Shown: one piece after another, positions 57,281-64,000 of the stretch | How the letters are laid out: each line of letters opens with the position of its first letter | Position numbering within the stretch: position 1 is the first letter of the stretch | Assembly (NCBI RefSeq): GCF_900163785.1 | Contig: NZ_FUKN01000011.1 | Coordinates: forward strand, 1-64,000 | Length of the DNA stretch: 64,000 nucleotides | Source: Psychrobacter sp. JB385 | GTDB taxonomy: Bacteria; Pseudomonadota; Gammaproteobacteria; Pseudomonadales; Moraxellaceae | Direction of reading: 5' to 3' | The notes under the pieces: model-generated | Database searches by the model: none | Told to the model about the DNA's origin: nothing | Seen by the model: only the letters and a program-made list of their open reading frames with translations | Position numbers and translations under genes: made by a program

Positions 57281-57322
57281 TCTTTATTGATTAATCTTCA
57301 AGCTTTTACGATGTATATCTAT

Positions 57323-57360
57323 AAAGCGCCTATTTCATTTGATGAAGTAGGCGCTTTTTT
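57323..57360 (+). terminator. Rho-independent terminator of the cytochrome gene
   Basis: AAAGCGCCTATTTCA pairs with ATGAAGTAGGCGCTTT with few mismatches, and six T follow. It lies about 45 bases past the stop codon. Confidence 0.9.
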
Positions 57361-57450
57361 GATGATAAGTAATATCAATCTGTTACTTCTTACGAGTGAG
57401 AGTTGAAATCTGGGTCTGACAACCTCACTTCATGACATTGTCCTATCTAG

Positions 57451-57525
57451 ATATTAGGGCGTGTTGAATATTTATATACCGTCGCTGCAAAGCAATATGG
57501 TCGCATGTTCAACACGCCCTAATAT
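57451..57525. repeat. 75-bp palindromic element with 18-bp perfect terminal repeats
   Basis: ATATTAGGGCGTGTTGAA (57451-57468) and TTCAACACGCCCTAATAT (57508-57525) are perfect inverted repeats. The core of about 39 bases has further partial symmetry. It resembles the terminal repeats of an insertion element or a MITE remnant. It lies 34 bases before the ABC exporter ATG, so it overlaps the promoter or leader. Confidence 0.75.
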
Positions 57526-57559
57526 GCTATAAACATTCATAATAGATATAGAGGTACTC

Positions 57560-58522
57560 ATGTCTGATGCACCAGCACTGATGATAAAAGATTTATCCAA
57601 AACTTATGATAATGGGTTTTCGGCATTGAAAGGGGTTGATTTAACCGTACCACAAGGTGGATTTTTTGCACTACTTGGCCCTAATGGGGCCGGTAAATCT
57701 ACCATGATTGGTATTATCAGTTCACTATTTAAACCCACAACGGGTAGCGTCCATATTTTTGGAACAGATTTATTAGAGAATCCTTCGGTTGCCAAGCAAT
57801 ATCTGGGCATTGTACCGCAAGAATTCAATTTTAATATGTTTGAAAAAGTCGAAGATATCCTGATCACGCAGGCAGGTTACTTTGGTATTTCTGCAAAAGA
57901 AGCCAGACCACGAGCCAAAAGATTGCTAACCGCTCTTGGGTTATGGGATAAGCGCAATAGCAAATCACGTGAGTTATCTGGTGGTATGAAACGCCGTTTG
58001 ATGATTGCGCGCGCCCTTATTCATAAACCCAAACTGTTGATTCTAGATGAACCAACGGCTGGGGTCGATATTGAGCTGCGCCGCTCTATGTGGGAGTTCA
58101 TGCAGCAGATTAATATTGAAGAAAACACCACAATCATTCTGACCACGCATTATCTCGAAGAAGCCGAGCAGCTTTGTAAACGCATTGCCATTCTAGATCA
58201 CGGTGAGATTCGCATCAATACAGAGATGAAAGACTTATTGGCACAGCTATCAGTTGAGACATTTGTCTTTGATTTGGATACGCCACTTGTACAGAAATTG
58301 GCTTTGTCAGGTGTGACGGATTTCTCTCAACCTGACAGTCAGACGCTGGAAGTGACTTTGACAGAAGGGGAGTCACTGAATGGTGTTTTTGATCAGCTGT
58401 CTGAACACGGCATCAGGGTAGCCAGTATGCGTAACAAGGCCAATCGATTAGAAGAGTTGTTCATGCGTTTAGTAGATAAAAATATTCAAAGTACAGACAG
58501 TATGAAGGAGGCGGGGTTATGA
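57560..58522 (+). CDS. ABC exporter ATP-binding protein (YadG-like)
   Basis: A 320-residue ABC ATPase. Walker A is GPNGAGKST near 40, the signature is LSGGMKRRL and Walker B is LLILDEPTAGVD, followed by the H-loop TTHYLEEAE. The C-terminal 90 residues form the extension seen in DrrA/YadG-type ATPases that pair with ABC-2 permeases. Substrate type is not visible; lipids, drugs or polymers are exported by relatives. GAGGT stands before the ATG. The stop overlaps the permease start by four bases (ATGA), so the two are translationally coupled. A palindromic element lies just upstream. Confidence 0.93.
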   Translation: MSDAPALMIKDLSKTYDNGFSALKGVDLTVPQGGFFALLGPNGAGKSTMIGIISSLFKPTTGSVHIFGTDLLENPSVAKQYLGIVPQEFNFNMFEKVEDILITQAGYFGISAKEARPRAKRLLTALGLWDKRNSKSRELSGGMKRRLMIARALIHKPKLLILDEPTAGVDIELRRSMWEFMQQINIEENTTIILTTHYLEEAEQLCKRIAILDHGEIRINTEMKDLLAQLSVETFVFDLDTPLVQKLALSGVTDFSQPDSQTLEVTLTEGESLNGVFDQLSEHGIRVASMRNKANRLEELFMRLVDKNIQSTDSMKEAGL

Positions 58523-59325
58523 GTCAGGAAATGGTAGATCATAATAAATCGATGTCGTGGCACAAAAAAGGCGTCGCTTTTCGTACGATTTGTCTAAAAG
58601 AAATTCGCAGGATTTTGCGCATTTGGCCACAGACGTTATTACCGCCCGTTATCACCATGAGTCTTTATTTTGTTATCTTCGGTAAGATGATTGGTTCACG
58701 TGTGGGCGAGATGGGCGGTGTGCCCTACATGCAGTTTATTGTGCCTGGTTTAATCATGATGTCGATTATTACCAACAGTTATTCTAATGTCGTTTCAAGC
58801 TTTTTTAGCGCCAAATTTACGGCCAGTATTGAAGAGCTTTTGGTGTCCCCAGTCTCTAAGCATGCTATTTTGATGGGCTATATTAGCGGCGGTATTTTTC
58901 GCGGACTTGCCATTGCTGTCATTGTGTCGATAGTGGCACTATTCTTTACCGACTTGGGTATTGAGCATTTATTTGTGACGATCTTTACTGTCCTTGGCAC
59001 CTCTATTTTATTCTCATTGGGCGGTTTTATTAATGCGGTATTTGCCCGCTCGTTTGATGATATCTCTATTATTCCAAGCTTTGTATTAACCCCACTGACG
59101 TATTTGGGCGGTGTGTTTTATTCAATGGAAAACCTCTCACCATTTTGGCAGAATATATCATTGTTAAATCCTATCGTTTATATGGTCAACGCATTTCGCT
59201 ATGGTATTTTAGGCTACTCTGATGTAAATGTTTGGTATTCAATGGTCGCGATTTTCATATTTTGTGTGATATTTTATGTGATTGCTTATCGCCTGCTCGA
59301 TAATGGCTCACGGATTCGTTTGTAG
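58519..59325 (+). CDS. ABC-2 type exporter permease (YadH-like)
   Basis: A 268-residue permease with six hydrophobic helices and the ABC-2 pattern MQFIVPGLIMMSIITNSYSNVVSSFFSAKFTASIEELLVSPVS, which forms the cytosolic coupling region. ILTPLTYLGGVFYS-like sequence precedes the last helices. It starts on the ATGA shared with the ATPase stop, so the two form one exporter. The Ser/Lys-rich first 25 residues are cytosolic. A hairpin terminator follows the stop by about 16 bases. Confidence 0.93.
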   Translation: MSQEMVDHNKSMSWHKKGVAFRTICLKEIRRILRIWPQTLLPPVITMSLYFVIFGKMIGSRVGEMGGVPYMQFIVPGLIMMSIITNSYSNVVSSFFSAKFTASIEELLVSPVSKHAILMGYISGGIFRGLAIAVIVSIVALFFTDLGIEHLFVTIFTVLGTSILFSLGGFINAVFARSFDDISIIPSFVLTPLTYLGGVFYSMENLSPFWQNISLLNPIVYMVNAFRYGILGYSDVNVWYSMVAIFIFCVIFYVIAYRLLDNGSRIRL

Positions 59326-59340
59326 TTCACTTTATCATCT

Positions 59341-59372
59341 AAGCTGCCGCGTACTGGCAGCTTTGCTTTTTG
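59341..59372 (+). terminator. Terminator of the ABC exporter operon
   Basis: AAGCTGCC (59341-59348) and GGCAGCTT (59356-59363) form an eight-base stem with a seven-base loop and TGCTTTTTG follows. It lies 16 bases after the permease stop. Confidence 0.75.
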
Positions 59373-59618
59373 TATTATTCCATTTGTCTTGACCCGCTTC
59401 TGTTCAATGAAGAATAGATGAGTATCGTAGGGCGTTAGCAAGATGCGCGATACTCAGTTATTCACCATATGTCCTTTTCTATGATTCAATTTATTATCTT
59501 TCTTACTTCAGAAAAAAATACACTTATTACGTGAATTCAAAGGCTTAATAAGGGGAAAAATAAGACTATCAATTGCGAATAGTCCTCATTAGCATTATAC
59601 TTCTCACTTTTCGAAATA

Positions 59619-59641
59619 AAAGGTAACTTCAACTTACCTTT
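59619..59641 (+). promoter_or_regulatory. Inverted repeat at the importer translation start region
   Basis: AAAGGTAA and TTACCTTT are perfect inverted repeats around a seven-base loop, ending 16 bases before the ATG of the importer permease. The position suits an operator or an RNA hairpin that affects initiation. Confidence 0.5.
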
Positions 59642-59657
59642 GTAATTGAGACACAAG

Positions 59658-60695
59658 ATGACCCAATCCGTCAGCGAACAAATCATTCGACAACAACGTC
59701 GCATAGAGTCAAAACGCCGAGTGGTATTATTGGCATTGGCAGCAGCGTGTGTATTGGGTCTGGTGCTTGATGTAATGACAGGGCCTTCGATGCTACCGAT
59801 GATGGACGTCGTTAAGTCTTTGCTACAGCTAGGCAGTTTGGATGATACCTCACATACCATCGTTTATGATTTGCGGTTGCCTATTGCATTTATGGCGTTG
59901 CTCGTGGGAGCGTCGCTTGGAGCAGGCGGAGCTGAGATGCAGACGTTACTTAACAACCCGATGGCAAGTCCTTATACGCTAGGACTTGCAGCGGCGGCAG
60001 GGTTTGGAGCGTCCCTAGTTATTGCGTTCGGTAGCTTTGGTTTGCCACTGCAATATGCGGTGCCTATCGGGGCATTTTCGATGACCATGCTCGCTTCTGC
60101 GGTGCTGTTTTTATTTGCCTCATTGCAACAGTTTGCTGCCTCTACGCTCATCTTAGTGGGTATCGCTCTCTTATTTATCTTTCAGTCGTTACTGTCATTG
60201 GTACAATTTACCGCTTCCTCTGAAGTCTCGCAGCAAATTTTGTTTTGGCTATTTGGTAGTTTGACTAAATCCACTTGGACGAATGTGACGGTGGTCGCTG
60301 TCGTGAGTAGTATTTGTATCTTGCTACTGATTCGAGACAGTTGGAAATTGACAGCGCTACGATTGGGTGAAGAAAGAGCGTCAGCACTTGGCGTCAACCT
60401 CACTCATTTGCGTATCAAAACCTTGATTTTGGTAGCGATGATGACGGCAACCGCGATTAGCTTTGTCGGAGTGATTGGCTTTATTGGGTTGGTTGCGCCG
60501 CATGTCGCACGGCTGCTCGTTGGTGAGGATCAGCGTTACTTTTTGCCTGCGACCATGCTCGCTGGCGCGGCCTTTTTATCATTCTCATCAGTGTTATCAA
60601 AGGTGATTATCCCAGGAGCGCTGTTTCCGGTGGGGATTGTTACGTCGTTTGTGGGTGTGCCTTTTTTATTTTGGATTATTTGGAGTAAGCGGTGA
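59658..60695 (+). CDS. Iron/siderophore-type ABC importer permease (FecCD family)
   Basis: A 345-residue permease. Eight or more hydrophobic helices are visible, with the FecCD patterns LRLPIAFMALLVGASLGAGGAEMQTLLNNPMASPYTLGL, ERASALGVNLTHLRI and VGVIGFIGLVAPHVARLLVGEDQRYFLPATMLAGAAFL. Such permeases import iron complexes, heme, or corrinoids with a periplasmic binding protein. The upstream TTG at 59646 opens the frame, but the ATG at 59658 is preferred. The stop overlaps the next gene's GTG start (GTGA), so the three importer genes form one operon. Confidence 0.92.
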   Translation: MTQSVSEQIIRQQRRIESKRRVVLLALAAACVLGLVLDVMTGPSMLPMMDVVKSLLQLGSLDDTSHTIVYDLRLPIAFMALLVGASLGAGGAEMQTLLNNPMASPYTLGLAAAAGFGASLVIAFGSFGLPLQYAVPIGAFSMTMLASAVLFLFASLQQFAASTLILVGIALLFIFQSLLSLVQFTASSEVSQQILFWLFGSLTKSTWTNVTVVAVVSSICILLLIRDSWKLTALRLGEERASALGVNLTHLRIKTLILVAMMTATAISFVGVIGFIGLVAPHVARLLVGEDQRYFLPATMLAGAAFLSFSSVLSKVIIPGALFPVGIVTSFVGVPFLFWIIWSKR

Positions 60696-61948
60696 AAAAC
60701 TGGATTCGTAGAACATTGGCGTTAAGTTTGATATTAACAACATTAACCGCCCAAGCAGAAGTCAAAACCATCAACGATGTGCTAGGACGTGATGTACAAG
60801 TCGATGTCCCTGCTAAGCGAGTCGTATTGGGGTTTTATTATCCTGATTATATTGCTGCGACAGGTGCAAAGAACTTTGATCAGGTCGTCGGTATTTCACG
60901 AGAGTTTTGGGAAAAATTTAATCCTGGTAGCTGGAACTTATACAATCAAAAACTTCCCAACCTAAACGGCATCGGCGATATCGGTAACGTGAATACTGGT
61001 ACGTTTTCTTTTGAGAAGACCTTAGCCATGAAGCCTGACGTGGTAGTATTGGCAAAATGGCAGTATGACACGCTAAAGGCTGAAATGCCGCGTTTTGAAG
61101 CGGCAAACATCCCAGTGGTAGTGGTCGATTACAATGACCAGACTGTGCAAAATCACACTAAAAGCACCCAAATATTTGGTGAATTGGCGGGTACTGAGCA
61201 ACGCGCCAACCAAGCCGCTCAAGAATACGCTAATGGCATCGCAGACATCCAAAAACGCGTAAAAGCGGCTCAAATTGCCAAGCCTAAGATCTATATCGAA
61301 TTTGGTGATAAAGGGCCACAAGAGTACAGCTTTACCTTTGGTAAAAACATGTGGGGCGCGATTGCCGATACGGTAGGCGGCGATAATATCAGTAGACCCT
61401 TTGTAGAAGATTGGGGCCCCATTAATCCTGAGCAGGTCTTGGTGAGCAAACCTGAGGTTGTAATGATATCAGGTACCGAGGTAGGCATGAATCAGCCCGA
61501 TGCCATGGCAATGGGGATTGATATCCCAGCTGATGAAGCCCAACGCCGCTTAAAAGGCTTTACCACCCGCAACGGTTGGGAGAATCTACCAGCAGTAAAA
61601 AATAATCGTGTGTATGGTATTTATCATGTTGCCTCTCGCTCGCTATCGGACTTGGCATCAGCGCAATTTATGGCAAAAGCCTTGTATCCTGAGGCCTTTG
61701 CTGATGTTGATCCTGACAAAACCTACATGGATTTCCACAAAAAATATTTGCCAGTCAAGCCTAATGGCACATTTTTTATTCAACTAGGCTGTGGCGCAAG
61801 TATTTGTGATGGCAACGCTACAGACCAAGCCAATAATAATACTGAATCATCGACAGCTGCGAGCCAAGCCGATCCTGCTGCCAATGCGTCTGAGAACATA
61901 TCGTGGTTCACAAAGCTAACCAACTGGTTAAAAAGTTTGTTTGCCTAA
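60692..61948 (+). CDS. Periplasmic substrate-binding protein of an iron-type ABC importer
   Basis: A 418-residue secreted binding protein of the FecB/BtuF fold. The signal peptide ends near LTAQAEV (about 22). The domain begins with TINDVLGRDVQVDVPAKRVVLGFY, with a TFSFEKTLAMKPDVVVL strand and a second lobe including DTVGGDNI. Relatives bind ferric siderophores, heme or cobalamin, and which one here is not visible. The last 45 residues are unusual: a Ser/Asn/Ala linker after a Cys pair (LGCGASIC) and an amphipathic tail, SWFTKLTNWLKSLF, that could hold the protein to the membrane. Start GTG 60692 overlaps the permease stop. Confidence 0.9.
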   Translation: MKNWIRRTLALSLILTTLTAQAEVKTINDVLGRDVQVDVPAKRVVLGFYYPDYIAATGAKNFDQVVGISREFWEKFNPGSWNLYNQKLPNLNGIGDIGNVNTGTFSFEKTLAMKPDVVVLAKWQYDTLKAEMPRFEAANIPVVVVDYNDQTVQNHTKSTQIFGELAGTEQRANQAAQEYANGIADIQKRVKAAQIAKPKIYIEFGDKGPQEYSFTFGKNMWGAIADTVGGDNISRPFVEDWGPINPEQVLVSKPEVVMISGTEVGMNQPDAMAMGIDIPADEAQRRLKGFTTRNGWENLPAVKNNRVYGIYHVASRSLSDLASAQFMAKALYPEAFADVDPDKTYMDFHKKYLPVKPNGTFFIQLGCGASICDGNATDQANNNTESSTAASQADPAANASENISWFTKLTNWLKSLFA

Positions 61949-61980
61949 TTGATTTTTAAAAATGGATAGAAGAAGTCGCT

Positions 61981-62757
61981 ATGCTCAAACTCGACCGTTT
62001 AACGATCCAATATGGCGCGCTCACCGTTGCTAGAGATATTGATGCCCAGTTTGAAGCGGGCAACATTTATACCATTTTGGGCGCAAATGGGGCAGGTAAG
62101 TCCAGTTTGCTCAAAGCGATTTTTGGTGAGCTGCCATTCTCTGGTACAGTTGACTATCAAGGTAGGGTACAGACCAAATCCCAGCTCAACGCATGGCGTA
62201 AACCCATCGCATATATGCCGCAAGACAGTCATACCGACGCCGAGCTTACCACCCTTGAAGTGGTCATACTTGGACGAATGGATGCCTTGAGCCGCCATAT
62301 CAGTGATGAGTTGTTACGAGAAGCAGTTGAGTTATTGGCGGAGCTAAATATCTCCCATTTGGCACATCGCTCAATCCGCTCGTTAAGTGGCGGACAGCGG
62401 CAGCTGGCTATGTTTGCACAAGCGTTACTTCGCCGTCCTAAGATTTTACTACTTGATGAACCCGTCTCAGCCCTAGACATGGCCCATCAAATTAACTTGC
62501 TGGACAAAGTTCGGCATTATACGCAGCAGCACCAGTTGATTTGTATTATGGTATTGCATGATTTGAGCCTAGCCGCGCAATTTTCGGATGAAGTCATATT
62601 ATTAGCTGATGGTGATATTCAAGCACAAGGTATGCCTAAAGCGGTATTACAATCCGAGATTTTACGCAAAGTGTATCATGTGGATATTGAGATTTTGACG
62701 AGCCATCAAGGCTCACCAGTGGTTCATCCGTATCGCAAGCGGCAAGCTAGCGTTTAA
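61981..62757 (+). CDS. Iron/siderophore-type ABC importer ATP-binding protein
   Basis: A 258-residue ATPase of the FecE/BtuD type. Walker A is GANGAGKSS near 36, Q-loop YMPQDS, signature LSGGQRQLAM, Walker B ILLLDEPVSALDM and H-loop LHDLSLAAQ. It follows the binding protein by 32 bases on the same strand and completes the permease-binding protein-ATPase set. Its 3' end overlaps the DMT transporter gene tail on the opposite strand by 11 bases. Substrate specificity is unknown; iron complexes are the most common for this set. Confidence 0.94.
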   Translation: MLKLDRLTIQYGALTVARDIDAQFEAGNIYTILGANGAGKSSLLKAIFGELPFSGTVDYQGRVQTKSQLNAWRKPIAYMPQDSHTDAELTTLEVVILGRMDALSRHISDELLREAVELLAELNISHLAHRSIRSLSGGQRQLAMFAQALLRRPKILLLDEPVSALDMAHQINLLDKVRHYTQQHQLICIMVLHDLSLAAQFSDEVILLADGDIQAQGMPKAVLQSEILRKVYHVDIEILTSHQGSPVVHPYRKRQASV

Positions 62758-63619
62758 CTGTTTTTCGCTCAGGTACACTGCTAACGATGCCTGCCAAAAT
62801 AACTGCCGTAATACCTAAAATCTCTAACCAGCCAATGCGTTCGCCTGCAAAAATGACCCCATAAATTGCAGAAAACACGACCGTTAAATACGATAGTGCA
62901 GCGACCGTGAATTTTTGCCCGACGTGATAGGCATGAGTCATCGCCAGCTGCGCAAGCAGCCCTGCCGCACCAATGCCAATGATGTAAGGTAAGCTTTCGC
63001 TCGTCAGATGACTCCAGCCAAACCAAGTGGCTGCTATACCTGAGACAATGGTCGCTACTGCCGAAAAGTAAAACACAATCCGCCACGCAGGTTCTCCCAT
63101 CAAGGAGAGCTCTCGCACTTGCAGCAACGCAAAAGCTGTAAAAATACCGCCACTTAAGGTAATCAACGTCTCAAGCAATCTATCTGAGGCGAAGGCAGGT
63201 TTTAGCATCAGACAGATACCCGCCAATCCCATCAGCAGAGCGACCCACGTTTTGAGTGATGGCTTGTCTTTGAGCCAAAAAATAGATAGCAAAGCTATAA
63301 AAACAACAGAGGTATAGTTCAACGTTACAGAGGTTGCTAGAGGCAGATGACCTAAGCCATAGAATGCCAATAGCAATGCCATTGTGCCCGCCATACTACG
63401 CTGCATATGACCCCAAAAAAACGGTGTCTTAAGAGTCTTTTTACGTACAAGTGTCGTGCTAAAAATAGCAAGGGCGGGTAATAATGACCGCCAAAACGCC
63501 AATTCATACTCATTCATGTGTAAGTGCGTAGACGCGTTTTTGACCAAAATGCTCATTATGGCAAATAAGAATGCCGCAATAATCATCCAGCCCGAACCTA
63601 AAGAAGATTTTTTTATCAT
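62747..63619 (-). CDS. DMT-superfamily transporter (EamA domains)
   Basis: A 290-residue membrane protein with ten predicted helices in two EamA repeats (IIAAFLFAIMSILVKNAS, and LLAQLAMTHAYHVGQKFTVAALSYLTVVFSAIYGVIFAGERIGWLEILGI). These transporters export metabolites such as amino acids or nucleosides; the substrate is unknown. FWRSLLPALAIF after helix 2 and the ERIGW loop are typical. Its last codons overlap the importer ATPase gene by 11 bases (convergent). Confidence 0.9.
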   Translation of the reverse strand: MIKKSSLGSGWMIIAAFLFAIMSILVKNASTHLHMNEYELAFWRSLLPALAIFSTTLVRKKTLKTPFFWGHMQRSMAGTMALLLAFYGLGHLPLATSVTLNYTSVVFIALLSIFWLKDKPSLKTWVALLMGLAGICLMLKPAFASDRLLETLITLSGGIFTAFALLQVRELSLMGEPAWRIVFYFSAVATIVSGIAATWFGWSHLTSESLPYIIGIGAAGLLAQLAMTHAYHVGQKFTVAALSYLTVVFSAIYGVIFAGERIGWLEILGITAVILAGIVSSVPERKTVKR

Positions 63620-63874
63620 AGATAGATAGTGTTGAGGAAAAACCGCAATTGTAACACCCTACGCGGTATGCTTTTTTGCTAATTTAAAAATGATACTCGG
63701 GAATGGTTTAACAATACCATCTGCGTTTGTATGACATGAAACCAATAGATAGTTATTCTCAGTCGCTAAAACACGATAGGCATCAACACATAAAAGGTGC
63801 ACACAGATAGGTTGATTGCGGTAAAATAATCACCCATTAATATCATCCATATTATCTAGTAATCAAGGCAGTTT

Positions 63875-64000
63875 ATGAGTATTCACGGTATTTTAGGGGA
63901 ACAAACCACCGATTATCCCACGCAGTACAGTCCAGAGACACTTTATCCCATCGCGCGTGAGATGGGACGCAATGCCATTGATTGGCATACTGATAAGTTA
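63875..64000 (+). CDS. queF: 7-cyano-7-deazaguanine reductase QueF (5' part)
   Basis: The first 42 codons are present; the window ends inside the gene. MSIHGILGEQTTDYPTQYSP is followed by ETLYPIAREMGRNAIDW, which matches the N-terminus of long-form QueF (the GKxTxYPxxYxPxLLFPIPR region). QueF reduces preQ0 to preQ1 with NADPH in queuosine synthesis. The ATG lies six bases after CAAGGCAG. Active-site residues are beyond the window end. The upstream 255 bases hold no obvious preQ1 riboswitch. Confidence 0.88.
   Translation, partial: MSIHGILGEQTTDYPTQYSPETLYPIAREMGRNAIDWHTDKL

Larger units (their letters stand above)
59326..59657 (+). other. Intergenic region before the iron-type ABC importer
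   Basis: About 330 bases. It contains the exporter terminator (59341-59372), a TGAGTATCG/CGATACTCA inverted repeat (59419-59456) and an AAAGGTAA/TTACCTTT inverted repeat (59619-59641) just before the importer start. I looked for a Fur box and found no convincing 19-base match. Confidence 0.4.

Noticed and set aside
57451..57525. A complete insertion sequence
   Set aside because: Only 75 bases long with no transposase; at most a MITE or solo remnant.
59460..59657. Fur box before the iron-type importer
   Set aside because: AT-rich segments exist but none fits the 19-base GATAATGATAATCATTATC pattern well by eye.

Overview
The window looks like a chromosomal segment of a gammaproteobacterium of the family Moraxellaceae, most likely Psychrobacter. 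This is inferred from the gene repertoire (trxB next to ftsK, a true lipase with its foldase, long MetH, LemA/TPM operon, ABZJ_00895-like membrane protein), the moderate base composition and the protein character. No database search was possible. Almost all of the sequence is ordinary core genome. About 48 genes, one tRNA-Arg and a dozen intrinsic terminators or hairpins can be supported. No insertion sequence, CRISPR array, rRNA or prophage was seen.

Layout. 1-7 kb: end of an unknown gene, rimI, then merR, aat and trxB on the minus strand and ftsK diverging from trxB. 7-18 kb: amidase, DODA-type dioxygenase, rlmH, two small membrane proteins, a D-Ala-D-Ala carboxypeptidase (DacB type), an exonuclease/DUF294 pair and dapC. 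18-23 kb: unknown membrane protein, glnD, map. 23-27 kb: secreted lipase, lipase foldase, META-domain lipoprotein and beta-propeller lipoprotein. 27-37 kb: an OB-fold membrane protein of the YqiJ type, a YqiK-type flotillin and a 2063-residue AAA+ ATPase, followed by small DUF2256 zinc-binding genes. 37-40.6 kb: an AT-rich accessory patch with a lipoprotein, a frameshifted third DUF2256 copy, a predicted PD-(D/E)XK-like protein and a convergent OLD-type ATPase/TOPRIM protein. 40.7-50 kb: bile-acid/sodium symporter-family protein, metH, two fasciclin lipoproteins, an alanine/glycine:sodium symporter. 50-56 kb: lemA and two TPM genes, adenine/adenosine deaminase, sirtuin, a small membrane protein, tRNA-Arg(CCG). 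56-64 kb: cytochrome c5-like protein, a two-gene ABC exporter, a three-gene iron/siderophore-type ABC importer, a DMT transporter and the start of queF.

The best candidate for a poorly described system is the 27.4-38.1 kb block. A membrane OB-fold protein, a flotillin with 22-residue tandem repeats and a giant AAA+ protein lie in one orientation, with two mutually exclusive hairpins between the last two genes and a family of three DUF2256 mini-proteins after them. The third mini-protein copy has lost one A in an A-run near its start and one metal-binding Cys. The neighbouring OLD/TOPRIM ATPase and nuclease-like gene form a plausible defence patch. Other noteworthy items are short palindromic elements in the metH 3' region and before the ABC exporter, a 10-codon open frame with a near-perfect Shine-Dalgarno just before the cytochrome gene, and overlapping divergent start codons at the sirtuin gene.
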